From: Gavia stellata
Lineage: Eukaryota; Chordata; Aves; Gaviiformes; Gaviidae
Length of the DNA stretch: 64,000 nt
Assembly: GCF_030936135.1 (NCBI RefSeq)
Contig: NC_082637.1
Coordinates: forward strand, 59,466,044 to 59,530,043
Reading direction: 5' to 3'
The stretch's first letter is position 1. The number at the start of each line of letters is the position of its first letter. Both the position numbers and the translations under genes were made by a program. Below the pieces are notes generated by a model. It was given only the letters and a program-made list of their open reading frames with translations. It searched no databases and was not told the DNA's origin. This document shows, one piece after another, positions 24,641 to 37,714 of the stretch.

Positions 24641-27600
24641 TACCTTTCTTACAACACTTTATAATAAAGGTCAATAGGGTGATTCTCCATGTTTTGTACA
24701 TGTTAAAGCTCAGACTGAGAAGAACTGAGGTCTCATTGTGGAGCCAGTACTAAAACATCTTTTGCTCTTCAGGTCAGTGCTCTGTCTATAAGCTGTATCT
24801 CCCATTATCCTGCATTTACCTGAAGAAAGCATGTTTCTCCAAGAGAACAAAAAGGCTGTTAAGAAGATAATTGTTTGTAAAGGATGCATATCAGAAAATA
24901 GATGGGAGATTTCTACCTCAAGAAGATCATTATAATATGGACCAATCATGGCACCAGGTCTGCTACAGACATATATGCCTGATTAAGTGCAGGTCCTAAA
25001 CTGTCTGCTGTCATTATGAGTCTCTTACATTAGGGTTTTCTGTAGACAAAGTATCACACTGAGAAACACTGTGATTCCAAACAAGCCATATATTCAAATG
25101 AATCATCAGGCATTGACATAGGCAACGGTCATATGCCAGACTGATTCTTTCCTGCCGTGGTGCCATTTGTTCTACCTGAATCCCAGCATAGATGGAATCA
25201 GGAACGTGCTGTCTAGATGCAGATTTCTTGTGGTGGCATGAAATGTACACAAAAAGCTGGAAAACCCCTCTTTCCTGTATGTTGTACCAACAAATAATAT
25301 TAACCTTAGTCATAAAGAAGATGAAATCTCTTTGTCTGAAAAGAACAATTTCAAAAGATAGCGTGAAGTTTTAACCTTTTGACCTGACCATTGCTTTTAC
25401 TAGGACAAAAGCGGTTAGATTGCTACAAAGTGAAAAGCTATTATCACTACAATGTGCTCTGTTTTCCACTTCTTGGATAAATCACGCTGGATTTCTGGAT
25501 TTAGTAGGTATTTAAAGGACTGTGGGCCCTCTAGTAGCAGTGCCTGGTTTTCTGTGAGCTAATTGTATGCTTACATATTTGCAGATGCCTCTTTCCTTTT
25601 TAGATCAGGGTGCAAACAAACTTATGCTACACAAGTACAACTAATTCTGTTTAATGCAGACTACAGATTTGTTGTACTACATGCATAACTACACCATGAC
25701 ATTGCCATGTTCTACTGCTAGTAGAACTACAGCACACGCATTTAGGCAGGTGAGGTTCAGCACAGTGAACAAATCCCTTCTGCCCTAGTTAACAAAGCAA
25801 TAGCAATGCGTAAGTACAGTATTTGTATTCCATAGTAAATATAAACATTCATCTAAATTGCCAAGTACAAGAAACACATTGCTTAAGCTGCACCATGTAT
25901 TTTATGGTACACTAAATATATTGTATTAAAACAATGAAGACTGCATGTCATATTTCCATTATTCAATGCACATTCTGTTTTACAGCAACATGATTATTTC
26001 ATTTCCTAAAACTATAATTAATTTTGGTACACAAGGAACAATTATGAAAAAACAGCACTGAGACTTTCTGGAATACGTTCTCTTCTACATAAAGCCTTCC
26101 ATTTTTAAGTATGTGCAGGACAAGTGCATTCTATGCATTTTCTGGTAGACAATTTGATACATGGCTTTAATTGCAGATCAGTGACACTCCATACTGACTT
26201 TTGCCATGGGCTGGGATATTTTTTCACTATTAAAATGAAAAATAACGTGAAAGAAAATTTGCTTAGATTGCTGTGTGTGCTTCTTAATGTCATCAAGAGC
26301 AAGTATTTGCACACATCTTTCCGTATTTTCAGCTTCCTGGTAAAGCATTCTCTATAATTTGCTTTTTATTTGGATCACTAATTGTGCTCTCACTTACTAA
26401 GTCCATGATAAAACATTTTTTTTACTAGTATAAGTTCATGTAGCTTCATCAAAGTAAAGGGAATGCTCCCAGCCAAATAATTGGTTGTTGTCCATTTTAT
26501 GATAACTGTGGCTTTGTCTAAATTAGGAAAAAACCTACCAATAACAGCATTTTCAGGAGAATGATTTATATATATAGAGAAAAGCTTGTTATCTATGTTT
26601 CCTGTGCTAGTCGCCCTTTACTCTGGAAAAGATAGGTTCTTTAGGCTAGGTAGGTCTGCTAGTTGGGGCTTCTCTTATGTCACAATCCTATATTGTAGAC
26701 TAGCAGCATAGCAACTGTCAGGGCTGTGATTCATGAGAGTGTCCTCAGGACAAAGCAAAACTGCAATAAAACTGAATCCTGAATTCAGAGATCGAACAAA
26801 ACCAGACTAGTGGCGGAACAATCTATTGAGAAGGATCCTCAAAACTCCAGTCAAAACACCCTGAATGGTATAGAGCACTATCTTTCCATACCCAAGCTTC
26901 TCAGGCAAAAGTTCTGAGGGTCAGTTTCCTACAACATAAAAGCCAGATACATGTAAGACATATATACTTATATCCTGAGTTTTCTTTCTTTTCCAATGAT
27001 TAGCTCTTTATCCCACAAAAGTTATTAAACTATTGCCCATTGGATATAGCACATTCCCACAGGCATGGCTTATAGCAGGCACAGAAAGTACAGTGGAAAC
27101 AAGGAGGCAATTGAAGAAGCCTTAATTTGAAGCCATAGCTTGTAAAACAACACTGACAGGGGCAGCCTGTGGATATCATGCAGGCCACGTCCTTCAGGAC
27201 TCTTAGAGCTTCAGCAGAAATTAGCTAGGCTTGCTATTTATATCAGCTGTTCTGCTCCATTTAGTCCAGATAACTCCCTTTTTTGGACGTTATATTCTGG
27301 AATAAAAATGATGTTATTTAAGAATAAGTATTTTCTGAAGTTACATCTGTGCTGCCCTGCCCTCCCCCAATATCATCAAAAAAGGGAGCCACTCCATAAT
27401 AACAGAATAGTTTTCCATGAATAGCCATGCCTGCTACTTTGTTCATTGACTCCTTTTAGCTAGTTGTTGCATTTAATGGCAAAAGATTCCACCATATCAT
27501 GAAGATATTGCTAGTTAGAGAAATGTTGCTATGGCTCAGTATTGAACACAAATTACATATATGTTGTGGGGTTAAAGTTAAGAAATTATTTTGCCTGGCT

Positions 27601-30600
27601 AGCACTGGGGACCTTAGAAATAGAGCAAAGACAACTTTTCATCCTAACAACTTTAAAATGCTGTCTTTTGAACACAAAGTTAAGCTTATTGAGGCCTCAC
27701 TAAGAAGCTTGCAAATAAAGTTTATAAAAAATGGTAATTACCTTTTACAGACTCAAAGATTTTTTGAGAAGCAATCTCTAAAATATTTCTGAGTTTTGAA
27801 TAAAAAAACCCAAGACAACTATCAAAGACAGGAGCCTTGCCACAAAACTTTCATACTCCAGAGTACAAGCGCATTAGGTTAAAAGCCTTTTTTTTTAATT
27901 AGACGTGTATATTTTTATTAAACCCTAATGAAAACTACAGGAAAAACATAGTATCTCAAATATTATTGCTATTGAACTTAATTATTCCTAGAAGTATGGA
28001 AGTTATACTAATTTCTACATAGTCCTGATAGCCTTCAAGAGAAGTATTCAAGGTATAGCTATGAAACACTGCTATTTTCCCAAATATGATTCTGATGTGC
28101 TCAGATATGTATATCGGTGTTTTAAATTTTTATCAAAAGGCCAGGCAGAAGTATGGTAGAAGAAGGGCTAGCAAGAATTTGGATGGTAAGGCAGATTGGT
28201 ATTAAGATTAAAAATGTTTGATTCAGATAAGGTGTTTACAGAGTGCCGTAAGATCTGATACTCTGTGATTCTTTTCTGCCATCATATGACAGTCACATGT
28301 CTTGGTATTAAAATTTTGGGGAAAACTGAATGCAAATCTTGACTCTTCAAATAGACACTGGGAGCAAAATAAGAGCACATCATATTTTTCACTGTGTTTT
28401 ATAGCTAAATATATTTTTATAACAGGGATCAAAGACAATGCCATATTGACATTAATGGTCCTAAGTACTGAGCTAAAAATCTTTGTAATGAACGATTCAT
28501 CAACAAATACCAATTTGGGAGAATGCCAAGCACCAAATCTGGGAGACTGTCATAATCACAGACCTGAAAAGCAGTGAAAATAAATGCTGACATTCTTTGG
28601 AAACAACGTCATCTGTTGCTAGTAAGGTTGCTAGTTTTATTAAAAAGGAAAATTTCAGTTTTAATAATGTTTCAATTACAAGAGAGGGTTGAAAAATGTC
28701 CTGAAAGAAATTTTTCTGGGTTCTTTTCTGTACTTTTCAGCCTGTTCTAAAGATATGTTTGACTAGGCTGGGTATTTTCCCAACCTGGCTTCTCAAGCAT
28801 GTGACTAACCCTCTGTGTGACACAGATAGTGTCTAAATATTCTACCTGTCTGTATCTCCTGGAGGACATGTGATCTCCAAATCCTACAGAAAAGAATGTC
28901 AGTAGCAAGGTGAACTAAAAAACTACACCTGCCTCACCACTAGAGAGTAGCAAAGGCTACATACTCCAGCACATTCTTCTGCTGTAGGGAAAGCAGTGAC
29001 TATTGAATCATCAGTGTGGACAATGGAAGCTAGGAAAATCTCCCTGTCAAAAAAAATAATCCATGTTTAGCTTAAGTTTCAGGGGTTTATAGTGTCCAGT
29101 CCTGGAATATTTTGCTTTTGGGCAAAAAAGTATGCCATTTATACTTTTGTGGGAATTCGGAACAAAACAGTCTCCTAAAACTGCACCGGGTAGTGTTTTT
29201 ACTGGATTTCTTTCAGGCCTTAACCTATATTAATCTTGACATTAACGGCCATCCTTCTAAAGCACTGATTAATTTTTAACAATTTTTTCAAGAAACATCT
29301 GTTCATTTCACGTTGTTACAAAAATACTTCCACCTTTTTGGACAGCTTTCCTGATGGAGATAATAATCAGAGACATTTGACAAGGTAAAGCTTTCTTAAG
29401 CATATTATTATGGAGCAGTATAACCCGTTCTTCTCCCTTACAGATTCCTGCATTTCAAGAACTAGCTTTCCTAGCAGTGTGTCCTTATGCTGTGAAGTGC
29501 TAAAAGACATGGATCCACTGGTCTGAAGAAGGGTGATGTGACAACACAACTAGGAAAGAGTGAATTTGTGGCAGTAAACGGGAACAATTCAATCAACAGA
29601 CAATACGCATTGTGAGGAGTATAAACGGTATTCCTTCTGATTCTTGCCTGACAGACTGAAAAGTTATTTTGTGGGCTTCCTTAGAACAATAAGAAGTCCC
29701 AGGTGTGTGACCGTATTTGTAAAGCTGCTTTGATTAGAACAAAGGGAAAGAGGAAGTGTACTGTGTGCATTTGTACTTGGTTAGGCAGTCACCTTCCTTC
29801 AAAAGGCTCTGTAGCTTATAATTGTGACAACATCTTATTGCCATTTTATCAATAAGGAAAACGCAGCAAACAGTAGGGAAATTGCTTACCCAATATTTAC
29901 TCAGCAAGGCCAGACACACTAATAAGAGTATATCAGTCTTGTTGAAATTTTCCCAGTGGGCACCTTTCCAGGGGTACTCCCTTCCCTTGCCTCAAACCAA
30001 AAGATATCCCTTAAGTACCAAACACTGAGATTTATAACAAAGCCACCACATGTCAGAACCATCTTTCTTGACTCAGACAGCAAAAATATTTGCACATTCT
30101 CAGAAGTGCAGCATCTGTAACCACTTTCCCAGTGAGGTTTGGAGAGTGGTTGCCCAGAGAGGTTTGGGCTGGGGCCTAGAGCTTTTGTTATTGATTATAT
30201 TTGAGAGGAGAACCTTTGGGTGGCAGTAAGATACCTTGGGAAGGAAACTAGAACAGGTATGGACAAATCTGAGCCATACTGTAAGTTTGACGGTGGCTGG
30301 GGATGCTGCCTGCCTACTGAAGAGGTGGAGTTAAGCATACATCTCTGCCATCTCCAGCATCTGTGCCTGGGAAACACACAAATAATAGCTATAGCCACAG
30401 ATCTTGAGATAACTTGTGCAAGGTAAGACTTGGACCTTTTCGCATGGAGCTTACTCAGAAGTAAAATTAGGAAGGCAAAAACCGGGGACCTTGTTCCTCA
30501 GCCCTTGTCTGTGAAGATACCACTGTGTCTGTATATTCTCCTAGATCCAATTATGTGCTGAATAGGACCAAGTGTGTGAATATGTTAATTTTATTTTGCC

Positions 30601-30699
30601 AATATGCAAATACGTTCCAATAAGGATCTCTGGAGTCAGCATTAGAAGTCAACAGGCAGAAGAAAGCAGGGCTGAAATACGCTTCCTCCTGGGCCTAAT
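24641..30699. other. long unannotated stretch (6 kb)
   Basis: No repeat family or supported exon was recognised. A 97-codon frame at 27499-27792 (plus) and a 96-codon frame at 28513-28223 (minus) have no motifs. A pair of splice-like signals brackets 30358-30422 (see rejected items). Confidence 0.45.
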
Positions 30700-30755
30700 T
30701 TATGATGAGTTAAAAGGTCTCCAGAGGTCATTCTGTGATCCTGTGATTCTGTGAA
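30700..30755 (+). repeat. CR1 3'-end fragment
   Basis: AAAAGGTCTCCAGAGGTC followed by ATTCTGTGATCCTGTGATTC matches the terminal CR1 3' UTR and its 8-bp repeats. Only the last few dozen bases of the element remain. Confidence 0.75.
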
Positions 30756-31004
30756 AAGATGCCATGAGGCATGATCATGGTGATCAATGCATCGAGCAGG
30801 TACTCTTTATGGATTGGCTGAAATGATACTTGTCATCCAGCTTCCTACTCTGCTCTTGGACTGCTGCTCAAAGAAGCTTCAGGCTGAATGTGCTGTGGCC
30901 CATGGATAAGTCTGCACTGGAGCAAGGGGAGGAGTTGATTGCAATGTTAAACCCTAAGGCACCAGGGGTTGAGACAGTAATGGATATACCTTTAAATTAT
31001 TATA
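30756..31004. other. short unassigned interval before an ERV fragment
   Basis: This may be ERV internal sequence, but I could not align it to the provirus at 57-64 kb. Confidence 0.3.
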
Positions 31005-31375
31005 ACCCATAGTTAGAGAAACATGTTATAGGAAGTACCATAGCAGAAACAATCAGAAGCAATGGAGGATGAGCCTCACAAGAAGCAGCGCAAGTGGGGG
31101 AGTAACCTGACCTGAGCTGGCTTTGGTGCCCCAACAACTCCACACAACACACTGTCTCCCCTGTCCTGAATGAGCATTACAACAAATGGACCCCAAAGTG
31201 TGGACTACATGAACTCAGTGGACATTTTATGGACATTTTACAGGGGTGTCTGATAGACTAAGGGAATGATGTCTGTGTATATATGAAAGCACAGGAAGAG
31301 GGTGGTTAATGAGGATGTATTGGGTATTGTGGGACTTGAGCATAGTGTAAATGGTATGGAATAAGGGAAGCAGAT
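31005..31375 (+). mobile_element. ERV 3' internal fragment (non-coding tail, polypurine tract)
   Basis: Homologous to the region before the 3' LTR of the provirus at 57-64 kb (about 62975-63358). Both contain CAATGGAGGA, ACCTGAGCTGGCT, TGGACATTTTACAG and TAAATGGTATGGAATAAGG. It ends in a purine-rich tract directly before the LTR start at 31376. The pol-coding part is missing, so the element is 5'-truncated or rearranged. Confidence 0.8.
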
Positions 31376-31950
31376 TGTATTAAGTCTGGCTGGGACAGAG
31401 TCAGTTTTCTTCATAGTAGGGCTTATAGTGCCATGTTGTGGATTTATGACAAAATTAGTGTTGATAATACAGTAATGTTTTAGCTATTGATGAAAAGCAT
31501 TTACACAGTGTCAAGAGCTTTTCTATTTCTCACACTGCCCCCCCAGGAAGTTGGGAGGGGTTGTAGCCAGGACAGCTGACCCCAACTGACCAAAGGGACA
31601 TCCCATACCATATAGTATCATGCTCAGCAATAAAAGCTGTGGAAAGAAGGAGAAAGAGAGGAAGTTCATAGTTATGGCATTTGTCTTCCTCAGTAGGCAT
31701 TACAAATGATGAAGCCCCGCTTTCCTCGAAATGGCTAAACATCTGCTTGCGGATGGGAGGCAGTGAATGAATTCCTTATTTTGCTTTACTTGCATGCACA
31801 GCTTTTGCTTTACCTATGAAACTGTCTTTATCTCAACCCACAAGTTTTCTTCTCACTTTTAGCCTTCTGAATCTTTTCCCCATCCTACTGGGGCAGAGTA
31901 AGAGAGTGGCTGGGTGGGGCTCAGCTGTCTGCTGGGGTTAAACCATGACA
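31376..31950 (+). mobile_element. 3' LTR of the same ERV family
   Basis: It reads TGTATT...CATGACA and shares long blocks with the LTRs at 57189 and 63359, including TCTTCATAGTAG, GACAGCTGACCCCAACTGAC, the GCTCAG segment near the promoter and ATCTCAACCCACAAG near the 3' end. In place of the TATATAAA of the provirus this copy reads CAATAAAAGC near 31627. The AT-rich simple repeat of the provirus LTRs is absent or different here. Confidence 0.85.
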
Positions 31951-34005
31951 CCGGTGAAACATGTCTCTGGGAAAAAGCTGTGGTTTTGGCTCCTTTATTT
32001 CATGAGAGTGTACTACCTGCAGTGTGGTCTTACCCTTGGGCCACAGTCCTTTTCAGCAGTGTACATGCTGCGGTGTGGACTTGTCCATGGCCGCAAGCAC
32101 ATCCAAAAACACCTTTCTGTGTCCTATTGCTTCTGCTCCTCCTTTCTGTAATGAGGGAAAAAGTTTGTGGAAATATTTCTTCTTAAAACCAAATCTGTCA
32201 TCAGTCAATCCTGGGCAAAGCACACTTTTGTAACAGGATTCTATTTTTACTGTTATGAAATCTCTGCTTCAAAATGTATTTGACCAAATATGTAGCTTCA
32301 CTTCTGGAAGCAAGAGCTCTGCAGTACATAATTAGGGTACAAAAAGTAGTTGCAGACACTTGCATGATTTTTAGCCACATGAATGCAAAATTTGCAGCAT
32401 TTTTGTTACACATCTGCTCAGATAATACCATAAACGTGGTCATAACAAGAAACATAGAAATATAGCTCTTTTGCCTATGGCATGGTGTCTTCTTTCAAAA
32501 GGCATACAAACCTTCAAATTAACGATGTAGGAAACTAAAAGGAAAATCAGATGATTGAAAATAGTGCTTAGATGATAAGACAGCAGCATTGAAGGAGTTT
32601 GATAGGTGGATGGACAGAACAGTAGAACTTTTAAGGTGTTTTGTCATCTGCTAAATCACAGTTCTTACTGACAATGAGCTTCAGTGTCCTCTCCCATGCA
32701 AAATACATGTCTTCACAAGGAATTCACAATTTTTGGCTGTGTCATAGAGATTAAGCACATTACCAGGAGGCGATGGTCCTCTGCAGAGAGTTCTGGTCTC
32801 ATGAGATACCAATGCTGAGACTTCAGTCTGTCAGTGAGCCAGTGTATGTAATGTGGTAGTTGCAGCAGAGTCTCTAGATATCATTAACATACAGCAACAG
32901 GCTTGAAGCAGGCATTCCAAGAATGTTTACTTTCATTTCCAAAAGTTCCAGTTCTCTGAATTGTTAGAAGTCAGCTGTAAAGTTCTGTGTCTGTATGGGG
33001 GGAACTAACACCTCGTTATTAATCCAGAAACCTTCCAGCCATCAAGGGTTTTGAATTAGATCTGAAATGATAGCACATGATCTGGAAACAGAACTTGCTT
33101 CCACTTAGTTTGCCCACACTATCCCTGTTGTTTAAAAGCAAGGCCTTCTACTGCACCAGTGATAAAAACTAACTGCCTGTCTCGACTGTCACATTTCTCC
33201 TGCTGGCCTGTTGATTCAATTCCAATGATTTAATTTTGAAACTGGGCTTTCCTGTGCCTTTCTAAAACTTACTCCTGCACAATTTGGTTAAAAGCAGGAG
33301 CCAGGCTTTTTCAAGGCTGTGCGTTATAATCACACTGCAGTGCAATGGTAGTTGAAATGGCTAACTGCAGTTCTGAGATCACACATGTGTAATGGGATGT
33401 GGGAGGGAAAGAATGTTCTCAGGAAGAAATCAGGAAAAAGGCTGATCCGAATTTTAGTAGATGTAACTTTTAGCTTGTAGGTAATTAATGCTTGTGAACA
33501 CTCTACTATCTGGTTTCAGTGAAAAAGAGTAGGTAACTTTTGCTATTATATTCAGTGATGGTGAGGATAATTCATCCTTGTCTAACAGACATTCTTCAAG
33601 GATGGTATAAGCAGGGCTGAGGCCATAGTCAACACCAACATGAACACAACAATAAACACAGCCCAACACAATGCAATTGAACTCCCAAATGCCTTCTAGA
33701 CACACTATTCCAAATACATGCATCCAATCTTGTATGCAAAAAGCACTTTATGGTTATTTGTTACATCAAAAAATTATCTCCAAATCACTGGCTCCTAAAA
33801 ATTTTGTGAGCTGTGCTGGCTTGTCATGAAAATACCTGATAAGGTAGAAAGCTCTTGAGGTTGGTTTGTTAACAGAACTTTTCTGCTACAGCTCATGTTT
33901 CCCATCCTCATGTTTACCAGCAAAAAGTATCCCAGAAGAGTATCTAACACTAGTTTTAATTTCAGTTCAGTGATAATGATATCAGCACATGTAAACTGAA
34001 TCCTT
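31951..34005. other. unannotated sequence between two LTRs
   Basis: No pol or gag homology was seen between the plus-strand LTR ending at 31950 and the minus-strand solo LTR at 34011. The stretch appears to be unique DNA. Confidence 0.5.
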
Positions 34006-34611
34006 CACCCTGTCATGGTCTAACCCCAGCTGGCAACTAATCACCACACAGCTGCTCGCTCACTCCCCCCCAGTGGGATGGGAGAGAGAATCAGAAGAGT
34101 AAAAGTGAGAAAAATTGTGGGTTGACATAAAGATGGTTTCATAGGTAAAGCAAAACTGTGCATGCAAGGAAAGCAAAACAATGAATTCATTCACTACTTC
34201 CCATCGTGAGGCAGGTGTTCAGCCATCTCCAGGAAAGCAGGGCTCCATCATGCATAACAGTTACTTGGGAAGACAAAATGCCGTAACTCCAAACATCCCC
34301 CATTCCTTCTTCTTCCCCCCAGCTTTTTATTGGTGAGCATGATGTCATATGGTCTGGAACATCCCTTTGGTCAGTTGGGGTCAGCTGTCCCAGCTGTGTC
34401 CCCTCCCAACTGCTTGTGCACCCCCAGCCTACTCATTGGTGGGGTGGTGTGAGAAGCAGAAGAGGCCTTGACTCTGTGTAAGCACTGCTCAACAATAACG
34501 AAAACATGCCTGTATTATCAACACTGTTTTCAGCACAAATCCAAAACATAGCCCCATACTAGCTACTATGAAGAGAATTAATTCTATCCCATCCAAAACC
34601 AACACACACCC
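34006..34611 (-). mobile_element. solo LTR with 5-bp target duplication
   Basis: On the minus strand the LTR spans 34606-34011 and reads TGTGTTGG...CCATGACA. It is flanked on both sides by CACCC (34006-34010 and 34607-34611), a perfect 5-bp target-site duplication. The body aligns with the LTRs of the provirus at 57-64 kb (TTCTCTTCATAGTAGCTAGT, GTGTTGATAATAC, GACAGCTGACCCCAACTGAC). There is no internal sequence, so it is the product of LTR-LTR recombination. It carries an extra segment of about 200 bp (about 34130-34300) between the promoter region and the 3' end, which the 31376 copy partly shares. Confidence 0.92.
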
Positions 34612-36642
34612 CAAGTTTTTTCTTGAGTACGGCTTACTATTGGTATTGTGATTATACCTAGAAAGGTCTGTTGTGAGTAGTGTTCCCTACTACCAGGAAT
34701 AAGATTTTCTACTAAGCCTTCTAAAATCCTGGAAATTCACTTTGTGAATCATGTTTTTCAAAAAAATGTTAATGAATGTCTTGCTGTAATACTAGTGACT
34801 TTGGACTTATAATGAGTAGCAGCACGTGTAGATTTGACCAAGCCAAATGGAAAGAAGAGAAGCATGTAATAGTGTGGCATTGTTCGTTAGGTTCAGGTTT
34901 TCAAAGCACAGTGGACACCTTGCAAACCTGTTATCTGAAATGTCTAGGCTATGCTTGATTCAGTCATGATCCTAGAGTATTTTTGGTTTCATTTAAAACT
35001 GGACTTATGCTCTTGATCTTGGGTTCCATTTACAGTGGTTGCTCAAAAATACAGTGCTGGTGGTTGCTGGAATGAAAAAACAAGCATCTTCAAATAACAC
35101 AATCCTGGCAGTAACTGACAGAATTCACACCAGCAATTTTTTGTGGCCAAATAGTAGTAAATAATTTTTTGAGAAGTATTCAGCATGTTCTAACTGAAGT
35201 AGAACATGTAGTAGTAGTCTACTAGACTAAAAACTATGATATAAGACTAAATTCTTTAAATAAGAGCTATATTCCTATGGTGTTCTATACCAAAATAGTC
35301 CAAATAATTCAGATATTTAGTTCGAATGCCAAAGAGGATGTTACAGAGTCCACATACTTCCAGCAGTTGGCTGCTGTAGAGGATATGAGTGAGATCCTCT
35401 AATTAAATTTGGGGTTTTTTTTCAAGGGTCAGTGGATCTTCACAGTTACAGGCTCAGAGGTTGAGGCATACAGAGCTGACAAAAATAGGCATCTACATAC
35501 ATGTAAAGATAGCTGACTGTATTCGTATGAAAATCAAATTGACAGTTGTATGCAAGTCAAAACTATTCTTTAGGACTCTGCCTCTAACTTATAATGAAAC
35601 TCAATCAGCAGACAGATTTCATAGCAGTTTAGCTATACTGGTGCATTATGCTTTACACACTTGCAGCTATAGTACTTACATTTATAGCAATGAAAATGCA
35701 TTATAGTCTTATGCCACCTGTATTTAACTAATGCTGAATTCCACTGCCCGTAATTTTGTACCTGGATCTGAGTTTATTAGTATATGAGTAAATCCATTGA
35801 AAGCAATAAATCTGGGCCTACAGTTCCTCATCTTCTGACCATCAAGGAGAACACAGTGTTATACAACAGTGTTATAGGCTTCTTTTGTTCTTACCTTGTA
35901 AATTCTTACATTGGTGTTTTTTTAATTATCTTCTCACTGTGCCACCTAATCCAGCATAGTAAATTACAAGATACATAGATATAGCACACTGGAACACCAA
36001 TCAATCTGGATTTATATATATAAAACGGACTAACCTTAATTAATGCAAGTAAAGTACTCCCATAATAACGTGGCATTGTTACTCCGAAATTATTCCTTTT
36101 AAAATAAACAATGGATTTGTAACATGTAATATGGATTTGAAAGAATGCAATAAAGTTTTAAAATTTCCAATTACTATATTTTTGCTATGGATGTCACTGT
36201 GAATAAGTAGCTGCATCCTTTCTTTACATGGTATAAACTCTTCCATTTCTGACTTACTCGCTAGTACAAGATTTCCAAGCAGGGGTCACTGTATCATTCC
36301 CATGTTTTACTGGAATATTTTATACAATCAATGCCCAGAACAATTCAATTCAGATAAGAACGGAAAACTTTTTTAAGGGGCTTGATGTTCTTCTGGAAAT
36401 TTACATATTGATACATCTTAAAGGAAGAGACAACTTCATTGACAACTCTAATGCAACTGAACTGGGACAAAAATAGATGTTTGGGTTTTTTCCTTTGTAT
36501 TGTTGATTTTGTGTGTTAGAGCTGAAGAAATTAATTTACTTTATTAAACCGCATCTGACTATGAGAGAGAAGAGGAACAAAATAATGAACAAAAGATACT
36601 GCCATTAAGACAGGGTTCTGGAATTCAAGAGCTTTCAGCTCA
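34612..36642. other. unannotated AT-rich sequence
   Basis: No gene or repeat was recognised. Confidence 0.5.
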
Positions 36643-37071
36643 TCAGAAATCTGTTACATCCTGGTTATGTAATAGCAGGACAAGACTTTTACACTTTTGA
36701 TGTCTCATTTCCCTACACATAAAAGGTGCTGCAAAATGGGGTTCTGATCTGACAGGGATACTGGAAAGCTCTAAATTAATTATTCCAGACTGCAGAGATT
36801 TTATTCTGGTGGTAGATACGGAAAGACCTTGAAATACAAATTGTTCATTCCTTCCAAACACAGCACTAGGGATTAACTGGATTCTCTCCAGCCCCTTCCC
36901 CTGCAGCCCAGCAGTGTCCTGGCCAGTCCCAGTTTGGAGAGTGTCAGCAGTTCTGGGCAAACCGTGCAGCCCTACCCACTTCAGCCCCTCCAGAGTCTGG
37001 GGGCTGCACTGTCTGACTGGCCCCATGAAGACCAAATTGAATACATTAAAAGACAACAATTTCATTCTCAA
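36643..37071 (-). other. 142-codon open frame in a GC-richer patch, not recognised
   Basis: The frame reads from ATG at 37071 to a stop at 36643 and includes a Gly/Gln/Leu-rich middle (for example LQTGTGQDTAGLQGKGLERI). I see no signal peptide, domain or splice support. It stands out mainly because the local GC is higher than the flanks. It may be an old unrecognised repeat or chance. Confidence 0.12.
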
Positions 37072-37634
37072 GTCAAAACATGTATAGTTTTTTAATGTTC
37101 CAAAACTGCAAACAAATTATTCAGGATTTAGATTTGAGCTTTTCCAGTTGGTGGCAAAAGGAAGAGGAATGGGAAATTAAGATAAAGGAAGGAAAGGAGA
37201 AATGCAGCTGGAGAGACAAACTGCAAAAACTGAAAAGACCACAAGCAGGCTAAACACAGTGTCTGTTTTCCTTGTTGCTGTTGTTGAAATAGCCAAAATG
37301 CTAGGATTCAGTAACAGGAAAACTCAATATGAAGAAGAAACTGGAATCTGTTGAACATTAAGTTGACACTAAGCTTAAATAAAAAAAAAATAAAAATCGC
37401 AATAGTCCCCGCTATAATTGCTCTGGGCTTGATTAACGCGCCGTTTCTGTAAAAGCATGAAAGCTTCGTTTCGTGCATGAACCAGCCTCCTTCTTCAGCC
37501 GCTGGGTGGCACAGGGCTGTAAATTGAAGAAACGCAAACCGTGAAGGAAGGATGCACACATGAGCAGCCAGCGGCTCCACGTTGAAACAACACAGCAGCT
37601 CCGCAGCTTTGGGGATCCCAGAATAATGTCATAC
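37072..37634. other. unannotated sequence
   Basis: An A-run near 37380 and a moderately CpG-containing segment (37430-37620) occur; nothing else is recognised. Confidence 0.4.
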
Positions 37635-37714
37635 CGTGCATTTTCAGGAAGGCTTTGGGCTTTGCAGAATGTTGAGAAAATGAAGGTAACTAGAGCTGTG
37701 CCTAAGAACTCCAT
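37635..37714 (-). CDS. candidate first coding exon with signal-peptide-like start (tentative)
   Basis: On the minus strand an ATG at 37714 opens MEFLGTALVTFIFSTFCKAQ, which has the shape of a cleavable signal peptide: a short N-region, a hydrophobic core and small residues near the expected cleavage site. After 26 codons and two bases comes ACG|GTATGA, an acceptable 5' splice site. The sequence upstream is less AT-rich than average. The context around the ATG is not a strong Kozak match (T at -3, G at +4). I cannot name the protein or point to exon 2, so chance is quite possible. Confidence 0.15.

Noticed and set aside
30358..30422. Exon-like segment with TCTCCAG acceptor and AAG|GTAAGA donor (plus)
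   Set aside because: Splice-like ends and an open frame exist, but no neighbouring exon with matching phase was found and the peptide is unfamiliar; it is too short to support alone.
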